Shown: positions 23,520 through 34,500 of the stretch, in pieces
Layout: each line of letters starts with the position of its first letter
How positions within the stretch are numbered: the first letter of the stretch is position 1
Source: Moringa oleifera
Taxonomy: Eukaryota > Streptophyta > Magnoliopsida > Brassicales > Moringaceae
Reading direction: 5' to 3'
Length of the DNA stretch: 64,000 nt
NCBI GenBank assembly: GCA_021397835.1
Contig: JAJFZO010000731.1
Span: forward strand, 558,001 to 622,000
The notes under the pieces: generated by a model
Told to the model about the DNA's origin: nothing
The model's input: only the letters and a program-made list of their open reading frames with translations
Database searches by the model: none
Made by a program: the position numbers and the translations under genes

Positions 23520-23840
23520 TTTTCCCAACCATTCATCGGGTCGCTCATCAAGACCTTTGCATAAATCCTTGATCAATCATCATGTCATCCGAGAAGTCAA
23601 AGTCTCGATCTATGGTCAAACTTTGAACAATCATTAGGACATTCATGATTTCCTTTTGGGACAAATCCCCAATCATGCATCAGATCACTTATCAAGACCT
23701 TGACCTAGACAAATTTCCAATCAGTGAGGGGGTCATTTGAGGAGTCAAAGTCTCAAACTATGGTTAAAACCTCCATTAGTCCATCAGGATGTTCATGATT
23801 CCCTCTTAAGGCATATCTTCGACCACTCATCAAGTTGACT
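23520..23840. repeat. Degenerate tandem repeat (~150-bp unit) beside the transposase remnant, copy A
   Basis: Repeated words in order: CATCGGGTCGCTCATCAAGACC or a variant shortened here to CATCAGATCACTTATCAAGA, then AATCAGT/ATCAATC, GTCATCCGAGAAGTCAAAGT or GTCATTTGAGGAGTCAAAGT, ATGGTCAAAC or ATGGTTAAAAC, and GGACATTCATGAT or GGATGTTCATGAT. About two and a half units; also present in block B at ~46865-47190. Confidence 0.75.
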
Positions 23841-25604
23841 TACATCTTTTTCGGTCTTGGCATATCCCTGGTCACTCATTGGGTTGTCCATGATGTCAAA
23901 ATCTAGATCTAGTAGATCACAACCTATACTAAGACATGGAGATAAACAGTGAGACATAGGACACATCATTTTGAAAAAGTTCTGCAGAGTTTGAAAGGTT
24001 GTTGAAAAGTTTCTAAATTCAAGAAAAGAGGCATATGATACAAGAATCATGCATCTATGCATCCTATATGAATGGCGTGTGTCCGCCATTTTTGATGAGG
24101 GCACACCTATAAATACTCATTCAACTGAAAGAAAAGGGATTGATTTTTTTAGTTGACCTAATTTTTTTAGTTTACGAAACTTTTAGCTTTCGGGTAGAGT
24201 TTTTTTTTTTTTTTTTGTTTCTTTTAAAAAGAAGTTCTCTAGTAGAATGGTATTATGTCTTTGCATAACTTCATCAATGGTTGACACCACAAAAAATGAG
24301 AGGACCAACAAATATCCTTATAGTAAATAATGAAATACCAACAACTTAAAGAAAACCTGAAAAATTACCAACAACATATAGTTTTTAAGTTTTTTCTTTT
24401 ATACGTGAGTGGGATGACTTTACTAATCCACTGGCACGAACAATGCTATAAGCATTTGTAAGGCCGTTAGATGTTGGTATCTTCTCCAAGATGACCTTGT
24501 CTTCAGACATGACAATGTCATGCAAGGCTGAAATTAGTTTTGGAGAAGATGGGTTCTGCTAAAAGATTTCAAGAAGACTTCGAGGACATCTGACTAATAA
24601 GCTTGTCTGTTCCCACAATATTCAAAATCTTATCTACCACAAGCTTAAAACCATCTAATTTCGAAAAGCTTACCAAAATCTAATTTCTCTAAAGCAATTA
24701 AGCAGCAGTAAAAACGTAGAAAGAATGCATGATATTTAGAATATGGTATACGACGACATATCTTTAGTTTAAACTAACAAGATTCATAGAGCTCTGTGTG
24801 ACCACCTGTGAATATTCATAAGTGGAACAATTGTGACGGGTGCAACAGAGTCCAGTGAGATAGTAAAAAACATGTCGTTCTTCAGCATTGCCAATCATCT
24901 CCTCCGAATACACATCTTGAAAAACACAAGTATTAAGGAGAAAGGTCACTATATAATTTTGATCTAGATAACTTACTAACAAAACAAGGAGATTATATCT
25001 TAAACTAGAAACTTGAAAAAAAGATTTCAAAAAGAGTCCTTGACCGACTCCAGCCACAATTATTGTATTTCCATTGGCCACCGACTGTTCTCCCACCATC
25101 ACATTTTCTATAATTCAAGGTCGTATGAAGCCCCTTCATATGGTCTAATGCACCAGTGTCAATAATCTAGGCATTGACATAATCCTTATGCGATAACAGA
25201 GATGATGAGATAATACCTCGTTGTGCAATTGGTTGTAGGTGTTGAGCCCAAAGCCTCATAAATTTGTTGTTGGTGAAGAAGGCACTTAAAATCTCCATTT
25301 GCTCTAGATTGAGGTTGCACTGCTAGGCTCCTTGGTCTCAAACAGATTCGGCTACATGAACTGAAACATTTTCTTCTTCTCTAATTTCCAATCACGAGGT
25401 TTTCCATGGATGTTCGAACAAGTCTCCTTTGTGTGAAATGACTTTTGCCAGTTTTCACACCACAGACGGTTTGTGTCCGAGGAGGAAAAATGGGTTCCCA
25501 AGAATCTCAACGTATTCATGGCCGAGTCCCTTGTTGATCTAGACATGGTCGCTAGTGAGGATTTGAAAGAACAGGGGTTTTAGGGTTTTCCTTGTAGGAA
25601 CTAG

Positions 25605-25616
25605 GCTCTGATACCA
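25605..25616 (-). other. Copia primer-binding site, tRNA-Met type, copy A
   Basis: Minus strand TGGTATCAGAGC, a perfect match to the plant consensus, directly abutting the LTR. Confidence 0.9.
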
Positions 25617-25883
25617 CGAAAACAAAAACCAAGTTTGAGAGAAATTTCTGTACTTCTTTCATTGAGAGTATTTTGCACAATTTATATACAATTTCTAAGA
25701 ATCAATCTAGAACATATTCTAGGAATCAGCCTAAAACAAAACAGGAAAGTATGTCACAACCTGAATAAGAAAAATAAGAAAACAGAGAAATAAAGAAACA
25801 GAAACTGAAATTAAGAAATGTTCTGATTTAGACTCCACATTCCTGGGTAATCCTAGTCAGCCCTGGTGAATGCATATCAAACA
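25617..25883 (-). repeat. Single LTR of copia copy A
   Basis: Minus strand starts TGTTTGATATGCATTC right after the RNase H end and finishes TTTTTGTTTTCG (TTTTCA in copy B) at the primer site. 267 bp, the same length as in copy B. Confidence 0.85.
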
Positions 25884-27190
25884 TTCCCAGCTTGGATACA
25901 TTTGTCTCAAAATCGACCATAAGCAATTGTTTTGTGAGAATAATTCCTTCTTATGATCTTGTTGGCTCGTGGAAAAGACTTACTTTTCCACTTTCAAACT
26001 CTGATTTGATGAAGTTTGTGTCAATGCGAACATGTTTCATTTGATCATGCTGAATAGGATTGTGAATAATTGCTATTTCTGATACTATACAACTTCATTG
26101 GACTATCAAGTGGAACATTTAAATTTGGCAGTAGTTCAAGCCAAATCATCTCACAAAACCATGCAACAACATTCTCTCAAAGTTTTGTGCAGTATCCTGT
26201 AGCAGATTTACTATTCTCAACTGAACCAGTCAAGCATCTGCAAATCCTTCAACTAATCAAATTGTTGGTCTTCATAAACATAATACCCTTGCCAGGACTT
26301 CATTTCAACCATCTAAGAATCTGATCAACAGCACTCTGATGTCTCACGGTTGGAGTATACATAAATTGACTAACTACACTGACAGTATAGGCAACGTCAG
26401 GCCTAGTAAACGATAGATGGATTAGTTTTCCTGCAAGACGTTGATATGGATCATCCTCAAAGATTAAGCTGCCAATTACCAATGGAGTTTTAGCTGGACG
26501 ACAACCAAGCTTCTCAGTTTCTTTCAATAGTTCTAGGACGTATTTCTTTGGAGAAATGAAAATAGTAGCTTTGTTTCTAAGAATGTCATTCCAAAGAAAC
26601 ACTGAAATTTACCAATATCCTTGACTTTGAATTCAGATTGTAATAGATGCTGAGATTTATAAGCTCATCATTGTTATGACTTGTGATCACCATATCATCA
26701 ACATAAACAATCAGGATTGATTTTTTCAGCCTGTTTTACAAATAGGGTGTGGCCTGCTGGCACTTGTGTATGGACAAACATCTTCATGACTGTGCTGAAC
26801 CGAGTGAATGACGCTCGAGGGGATTGTTTCAGTCCATACAGAGTTCCTCATTTACAAACTGAACTTGGTTCCTCTTTTTCTTCAAAACCAGGAGGCAAAT
26901 TCATGTAAACTTCTTCTTGGAGATTTCCATTCAAGATAGCATCTGAAACATCCATTTGGATAGTTTTCAATCTAAGTTGGTTGCCACGGACAAGAGAACA
27001 GATATAGAGCAGTTCAACTTTGCTATTAGTGCAAGCGTTTCTCTATAATCAAACCCTTATATCTGTCTATATCCTTGACCAACCAAACGCACTTCCTCTA
27101 AATTTCACTTACAGCACAGAAACATCTTCCCTTCTGGCATACTCACCACTTCCCATATATCATTGTCATCTAAAGCCTTCATCTCAAGGC

Positions 27191-27191
<1 letters not shown>

Positions 27192-27233
<42 letters not shown>
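27192..27233. repeat. (TA)n microsatellite
   Basis: About 20 uninterrupted TA units within the copia RT region of copy A; absent from copy B. Confidence 0.95.
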
Positions 27234-27235
<2 letters not shown>

Positions 27236-28411
27236 AGTTGAGATACAAAAGCCCTACGAGTGTTAGACAAATGACAGTAAAACAAATAATTTGAAATTGG
27301 ATGTTGAGTACAAAATACTGCTGTTCTGATAGCAGTGGGAGCCTCCATATCATCTATAGTAGTGGTACCTGCCTGTGGATCTTGTAACGAATCTGCCATA
27401 GATTCTGATGGCTTGATTTGCCGAGTAAATGTGGTCTCCAGGAGCAAACAATTAGTTCACCCTTTTGTTGGATTGATTCTCCTCCTCGACCGATACTTGT
27501 GTCTTGTAGAGGCACTGTTGGTCGAGGAATTTCAGGTTCTGTAGAAAGTAGTATGGACATGGATGGATCCACTGTAGATGGTAAAGGAATCAAGGACACA
27601 GGCTAACAGATTGACGGATCCCAATGCATGGTGATCTTTATCTAAACTCTCCCTCAGAAGTGAATCATAGGAATAACAAGGTTGATCTCCGCCCCAAAAA
27701 ATTGATATCATAAGATACATAGAACTTTTATTTTTTTTTTTTCTTATGAGCGGATTGTAACATCTATGCCCTTTCCAAGTGGCAGAGTAAACTATAAAGA
27801 TGCATTTTATGATTTTTGGATCAAGTTTTCTCCAGTAGGACCAGTTTTGCTAATAAATACTGAACATCAAATTTGTCCTTTTAAGAGATAGACCCAACAT
27901 GCACGAGAATGGTCCCATCTGTAAAAGTGATGCTCCACCTCTTGCCAGTTAAATCCCCTTGTCCTGTTGCTCCTTAGATGTCACAGTGAACAAGATGGAA
28001 CAATATTGCTTTCCAGTGCATTCAAATCCACAAGCTACTCTGAAAATATTAGTATCAGAAGGAAAGTGAGCAGGACAAGGAAAAAAAGAAATACATAAAT
28101 GTTGCCCCTTAAACTAATTGACATGCTCAATCTGAAGGTTTAAACGTAGAATTTTAAGCTCATTGGCATGCACTGACTGAACAACCAATATATCTTCAAT
28201 ACAAGTCACTTGACGTACTTGTATGTTGAGCCTGAAACTCCTCTATTAAGACAACATTTCCCAAAAGAAAATGCAAGAATAGCATAAATTTTTTGGGTTT
28301 CCCTAACCCCATACAAAAAATTTAAATCATCAAAGAAAATTCAGATTCTTAAATCTCTTCAAAAATATCTAACGATCATTACATAGCTTAAACCATTAAA
28401 CGAAATCATAA

Positions 28412-28699
28412 TGTTGGTTTTTTTGGAATGTAGATTTGTTTGGTTTTTGAGAAGAAGGGAAGAATAAGAGATATAGCTCTTGAAACTTGAAATTGCTTTG
28501 AATAACTTGCAAAGACTTACTTTGCTACATTAATGGAGGTCATATTTATAGAAAAAAATAAATAACCAATATATAAAATTATACTTATCTAGATATCTAA
28601 ACTAAAGATTATCTTCATTTAAAATTTAAACCACTTGATAAAGTAGAAGAATAAATCTTCTTTGGATATGCAGTAGATAAAACATCTTTTTTGCTAACA
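28412..28699 (-). repeat. 3' LTR of the compact copia element
   Basis: Starts TGTTGGTTTTTTTGGAATG and ends TTTGCTAACA; 288 bp. Confidence 0.92.
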
Positions 28700-30340
28700 C
28701 TCCTCCTTGCTATTTTGCTGCATACACCAATTTTGAAAGCATCTTTGTCATTATTTTTGAATTTTTGTTTTACTATAGATTTGACAGTATTTCTCATATT
28801 CTTTGTACTTCTCTTTGGAGTTTGAACTTGGAATACTTCGACATTTTGCCTCCTTGATTGGTGGCCATATTCAAATAGAGCCTTTTGTTGCAAAGTCTTC
28901 ATTTGTGTTCTCATTGATCCCTTGATATCTATGTGAACTTGCCGTAGTTTTTGTTTAGCCTTTCAAGCTTCGTTTTGTTGAGAAGGAAGCTTGATTTTCT
29001 TCTCATATTGAAAACTAGCGGCTTTAGGAAGCTCATCTTTAAATTTAGGCAAGTCTTCTTTGTGTATTATAGCTTGCTTCTCTTCAGTCATGTTCAAGGT
29101 AAATCTTTTACCTTTCATTGAGACTTTAAATATCTTTTTCCCTTGTGTATCAGTAATTAAGCAATGATTCTCTTCAAATAGCATCCTATATCATTTTTTC
29201 AAGAGCTGACCAACACTCAAAAGATTTCGATTAATTTCAGGAACATATAAAATATTTGAAATTGATTTCAAACTTGTACGACTTTTAATTGCCATTGTTC
29301 CTTTTCCTTTCACTGTAAGATATGCTCCATTTCTAATTCTGACTTTAAAAATTGTAGTTTTGTCAAGATTTTTGAAGAGTTTTTGATCATAAGTCATGTG
29401 ATTTTGTGCAACCACTGTCTATAAGCCAGCTTTCTAGGGAGTTATTGGTAGTAAAGCATGATGCCATAAACAGTTCCTACTCCTAAGGTTGTTCAATAAC
29501 ATTCTTGGCTTCTCTTTGTTGTTCTTGAGATTTACAAATTTTCTCCACATGCCCTAACTAACTGCGTTTGTGACATCTTGCATCTGGCCTCCACCAACAC
29601 TTGTTTCGTGGATGATTGCTTTTTTTTCTCAATAAGGACAAGGTGAAAAGACTTAATCATTTTTATTGTTTTTGCCACCATTATTGCTATGTAATTTGGC
29701 TTGAAAAGCACCTTTCACAAATCCTTCTTGCCTCATAAGCCTCCTTTGTTCTTGTGTTTGTAGTGCATTCAACAATTCTACCAAGGTAATACTTGATAGA
29801 TCTTTAGTGTTTTTCAAAAATGAGATTGTAGCCTCAAATTTTTCAGGAATTATCACTAGGATCTTTTAAACAATTCTAAAATCAAAAAAATTAGTACTAA
29901 TAAGTCTTACTTTGTTAACTATACTGAGAAGTCCGTCGGAATAGTCCTTGATTATTTCTGATTCCTTCATATTTTACATTTCAAATTCTCGGATCAAATT
30001 CAGCACTTGTATTCCTCTAATCCGTTCATTCCCTTAGTATTCTTGCTTCAAAAAATCTCAAAATTTTTTGGCTATTTTCAGTGTCATTATTTTGATAAAT
30101 ATGGTGGATGAGACAGTTGAAAACAATGTTGCTCTTACTTTTAATTTTCTTTGCTTCCTCTCCTTCTGGATCTTGATTTGTGCAACAGTTGGATTGTTTG
30201 GCAATTTTGGAACTTCATATTTGTTCAATAGCTTCTCATAGATCATTGGCATCAAGGTAAGCTTCCATTCTAACAGTCCGCATCGGGTAGTTTGACTCAT
30301 TAAACACCGGAGGTGCAATTGTTGTGAATGAATTTTTGGA
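28700..30340 (-). pseudogene. gag and partial pol of the compact copia element
   Basis: Minus-strand pieces in order: the gag N-terminus (RCGLLEWKLTLMPMIYEKLL, YEVPKLPNNPTVAQIK, ATLFSTVSSTIFIKIMTLK), the gag middle (PEKFEATISFLKNTKDLSSI and LLNALQTQEQRRLMRQEGF), protease-flank and pre-integrase motifs (NHMTYDQKLF, VRIRNGAYLTVKGKGTMAI, ILYVPEINRNLLSVGQLL, HCLITDTQGKKIFKVSMKGK). Stops separate the pieces. The copia-type gag order is clear. Downstream (28615-28914) an open frame shows no pol motif, so pol was deleted or replaced. Confidence 0.85.
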
Positions 30341-30454
30341 ATTCATTGGGTATAAGTTTTTGGTTTTGGGCTATAGATAGGAAGTGTTTAGGGTTTATGT
30401 TTGGGTTTTTTCAACCTCACAAGTCCCTCAAGATAATATGCTTTGATACCACTT

Positions 30455-30740
30455 TGTTGGTTTTTTTGGAATGTAGATTTGTTTGGTTTTTAATATGAGA
30501 GGAAGAATAAGAGATGTAGCTCTTAAAACTTGAAATTGCTTTGAATAGCTTGTAAAGACTTACTTTGCTACATTGATGGAGGTCCTATTTACATAAGAAA
30601 ATAAACAACCAAGATCTAAAATTGTACTTATCTAGATATCTAAACTAAAGATTATCTTCATCTAAAATTTAAACTACTTGATAAAGTAGAAGAATAATCT
30701 TCTTTGGATATGCGGTAGAAAGGCACCTTTTTTGTTAACA
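30455..30740 (-). repeat. 5' LTR of the compact copia element
   Basis: Starts TGTTGGTTTTTTTGGAATG and ends TTTGTTAACA; 286 bp. The primer site TGGTATCAAAGC (minus strand, 30440-30451) lies just inside. Confidence 0.92.
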
Positions 30741-30920
30741 CATAATTATCAAATCTTGAGCTCTAACGGTAATATTCACACTTAGAATTTCAATTTAAAA
30801 ACCTAAAATTTTGATTTTGGATGAGGGGAAGGGAAGACAGATGTAGAGAAAGGTGATGGTTCTTTTAGAATTACATCACCATAAAATTTGGGAATCAAAA
30901 GTGGTTTTTAACTATAAATG

Positions 30921-31507
30921 TTAGTGCAACAAGATTATGCACAAGCAAAAGAAACAGCTAATGAAATCCCTCAACTTTTAATTTAAGATGCCAAAAAATA
31001 TTAAAACAAACTACGAAAATGTTATCAAAGTGCTGGAGCCATGTAACATCATAAATAACATTAAGAGCTAATTCAAAGACAAGTTATTAGTCTAGTCATC
31101 AGCATTATTGAGGGTATCTGAATATAGGTCACAAACAAGTTCATTTTAGTGTTAGAGAGTGGGTGAAAAGTGATTAAACTTACAACTACATTAAGTCCTT
31201 TGTATCAGAAGTTACGAACTTCATAATTGAATCATCTTAAAATCTTAGGCTTTTCTTCTATTGCATAATATTAGGGGACTGATGGCCTTCAGTTACAAGT
31301 ATGAAGGTTTTATTTATCAAAGGAAAAAGATTTGATGATATGGTAATCCCATATTAAGATCGCCACAACTATACTTGAAAAAGAAATGAAAGAGCTAGAG
31401 AGAGAATTCAAAAGCTAAAATGGTGAAAATATAACCAAACTATACCACAAAATACCATAAATATAGGAAGCATAAGTTTAGTGATCTAGGAATTCCAAAT
31501 TTAATTA
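30921..31507. other. Spacer between block A and the AAA ATPase pseudogene
   Basis: AT-rich sequence with no recognised motif. It may be former intron of the AAA pseudogene, whose 3' exons are missing. Confidence 0.4.
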
Positions 31508-34500
31508 ACTGAATGATGCATCTATATCTCGGCACACCTTCGATGTGAGAGTAAAACCAATTATACTGATGAAGTTTATCTCAGCTTTTGTTGCGTGCCT
31601 TGACAACAAGGGTTTTACCAGAACCAGGAGGACCAAACAGTAATATCCCTTTGCAAAGTTGACAGAATCATTACATGATTAAAGAATGCAAAGAATAAAG
31701 CAATTTGCAATTGAGAGTATTGAATAATATTCAGTACTCGCAAGATATTTCCTAGAGAAAAAAGCTTTGGCTTCCTCAAAGGATGAATGACTTGTTCTCG
31801 TAATGCCTTCTTCACATCTTCAAGAGCACTTATATCATCAAACTTGACACTAATTTCACCAGGAGGTACCACGACAAAAACATAGTTACTTTCGTACTCA
31901 TCTTTTGCAAGGTTCTGCCAGAACTTCAGTTAGAGATCAACATTCATACACAGCATTCAAAATTTCTTTACAAAAAATAGTTGATGAAGATACATGCCTT
32001 CAAGCTTTGTGATGGCTCCTGAGATTTTTTTTCTTGCTCTTTCAACCTCATAATTGCAATTTCAAGGCTTCATGAAACGAACAATACCAGATTAGGGAGA
32101 TAAAACCAACAGGGATAATTACGTTATTAAGTGTCAATTTTCCCTAACAAATTCAAATATGAAGTTGAACTAAACAAACAGCCTCAAAACCTGTTACCTG
32201 AAACAATCCCCAGCTAGTAAGCTCTATTAATAATCATATCCTAATAATCAGATTATCGCTTGTCACTTCAACCCACATTACCTTAGCCTCAAACAACAAA
32301 AGCAAAATTCCAATTGATTGTAATTAGTCATCTTTATCTTCACATTTCCCTTCCTCCACTTAACCTTATGAGAGCCTCATCTAAATCTTATCTTTGTTTG
32401 AACTTCTTTTTTCTTTTTTATCTTGCCAATCATCCAAGTAAATAACCCTTATTGCCAAAAGTAAGCTAATCAGGAGCTATAAAAACTATAAATCTCAAAC
32501 TGCAATTAGAAAAGGAAAAAGGTAAAGAACATGAAAACAGAAAACCTTATTCCATATTAAGAATAGGAGACTAACTATTAAAATATTGATGCAACTCTCT
32601 AATTAATATATAAAACTAGTGCAAAAAAATTTTATTTGCTTTCTCATTGTCACACCATCAATGCTTAAATGTAATAGGTCCATGCATAACAGCTCATGCT
32701 CCTCAGGGACCTATAATATAATTAATTCATAATTTCATTCCAAAGATCAATAATGTCCAAAAATATCTAATATATTAGTGCCATAATTATCTACATGCTT
32801 TAAGGATGCAAATAATGGACATTTCAACAAGCAAAGTGTCCCACACACTACCCACCATTTGAAAGAAATTAGGACCTATATCAGTACCTTATGTAATTCA
32901 TTTAAATTGCTTTATGACATTATAATCCTCGTGTCCTTTTCAACCTGTTTATTGAATGTTCTAAGGAGATCTCCCCCCTGTAAAGATATCCATTAAAAAA
33001 TAAGAATAAACAAACTTCAAACATAGACTTACTCAAGAATGTTCTAATATTAGGAAATCACCATAAAGTATGATATGGATGGTTAATGACCTTTTCTCTC
33101 CCTGCAACTGGAACATATCATAAATTCATCTGATAGTGACCAAGAACATAAATAGTCTGAAATAAAAGGACTTGACAATCATGTTATTCAGGTTCTTATT
33201 TGTCAATGATTACTTTATTCAGGGCACCAATCAGTGCATACATATATATGTATGCTTAGCAAGCCATCACATACACCACTAGGTATTTTGTTCCCACCAT
33301 TTTCTGGTTTCATCATTTCATTATGAATCGAACTATGAGATAGTAAATCTTTCTCCACTGTGAAAAGAAAAACTCTACTGGCCTAGGATCAAAGATCTAG
33401 TTTGTGTATATTGACCAAAAATGACTACAATATCCGTAATTACTTTCTTACCTTTAAGACATTCGTTTATGATGCTCTATTTCACAATAAGGATAAAGAG
33501 CAAGAAACTATTGAATACTAGAAGTATAATATTAGTTTGCTTGGTAAGATGAACAGTAAAAAAGTGGGCAAAAAATGGATAATCTTTGAGCAGAGAAAGA
33601 TGGGATAGAAAAGACAATACCTATATGAACTCCACCACTCATTCCTTTTTCATTTCACTCCATTTCCTCCGCAATTTGAACAAAAATATGTACCAAGGCA
33701 TAAAGCTTATTCATCCACTTCCCATCGTTCCTTTTTTCCAATATAGCAAAAGTGAAAAGCATTTAGTTTTTTACAAATATTGTACTGTCAAATTTAGCAG
33801 CAAGAAAACTAATACCTAATTCTACAACATGTAGAAGTCGATTGACCATTCAGTAAAAGAAAAACAAATGAAAACAAAAGGATGAAATATTGCAAATAGT
33901 CGTAAAGAAGAAGGCATCATTGAGATATACTGCATGTTACAAATATCCATTATTTTGATAGAAGATTATAGGATAACAAAGTTACCTTAGGGGGATATAT
34001 ACACATGAGATTAGTGAAGAGCTTGTACATTTTGTTATCATCATATCTTTTTGTTGCCTTCAGTCCCTCAGTAAAGTGTTTCAAAGTAAGAACCTGAAAA
34101 AACAAAAAACAAAAAAATGTTAGCCATCAAATATTCTCCAGCAGCAAAACAGCTCAAAATTTTGTTGAGAAAACACAGAGTAGCATGTTGACAAAAGTAA
34201 CATTTTGTCATTCAAGTAAAAGAAGCAACACTTGCAGCCACTTATAAGTAGAATCTAATCGAATTCAACTAATCTTTTTCAACTCATTGACTTATCTAGA
34301 ATAAAAAAAAATTGTAAGCTCTATTTTTCTTCCTTCTTTTTCATTTCTCTTCTTTTGTCTTGCTAGAACACATAAACGGAAGTAGTAGCTGGGAAGGACA
34401 AATTTTCACAGCTCATCAACTCATTCCTCTGTACACATTTGGCTAAGCATACGAAATGGAACTACACTTTGTTAATATATAGATTGCATCATTGTTTGAC

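Larger units (their letters stand above)
24764..28050 (-). mobile_element. Ty1/copia element with permuted domain order, copy A
   Basis: Reading down the minus strand: integrase start (HLVHCDI..., TGKRW, ~28040-27780), RT with [24 protein letters not shown] and the YVDD box (IVYVDDMVI, ~26690-26720), the RT end LGCRPAKTPL and LIHLSFTRPDVAYTVSVVSQ (26300-26602), RNase H end VRIDTNFIKSEFESGKVSLF, a 267-bp LTR, a tRNA-Met primer site, gag zinc-knuckle region (ENWQKSFHTKETC), protease with DTGALDH (~25150), and the pre-integrase domain IVTFLLNTCVFQD / IGNAEERHVFYY ending ~24764. Normal copia order is gag-PR-IN-RT-RH between two LTRs; here the halves are exchanged around one LTR. Many stops. Confidence 0.85.
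28412..30740 (-). mobile_element. Compact 2.3-kb Ty1/copia element with intact ends, non-autonomous
   Basis: Two well-matched LTRs (288 and 286 bp) beginning TG and ending CA-type (TGTTGGTTT...TAACA on the plus strand), a perfect 5-bp target duplication CATAA (28407-28411, 30741-30745), and a tRNA-Met primer site (TGGTATCAAAGC). The interior holds gag, protease-linked and pre-integrase pieces but no RT, RNase H or most of integrase. It interrupts block A and is missing from block B, so it inserted after the duplication. Confidence 0.93.
21290..30920. repeat. Block A: first copy of a ~7-kb duplicated segment
   Basis: Collinear with 44633-47219 plus 58817-62919 (block B), from CTCTTCTCGGGCTACCCT at ~21308 to GTGGTTTTTAACTATAA at ~30920. 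Shared contents in the same order are the gypsy-type transposase remnant, its tandem repeats, and the rearranged copia element with its single 267-bp LTR. A differs from B by the 2.3-kb copia insertion at 28412-30740, loss of ~340 bp at ~24250, and by keeping ~0.9 kb (27060-27990) lost in B. Confidence 0.85.

Noticed and set aside
27192..27233. (TA)n tract and its short hydrophobic (IY)n peptides
   Set aside because: The peptides are translations of a microsatellite.
28407..30745. CRISPR-like or inverted structure from the two similar 290-bp sequences
   Set aside because: They are direct LTRs with a target duplication and a primer site.
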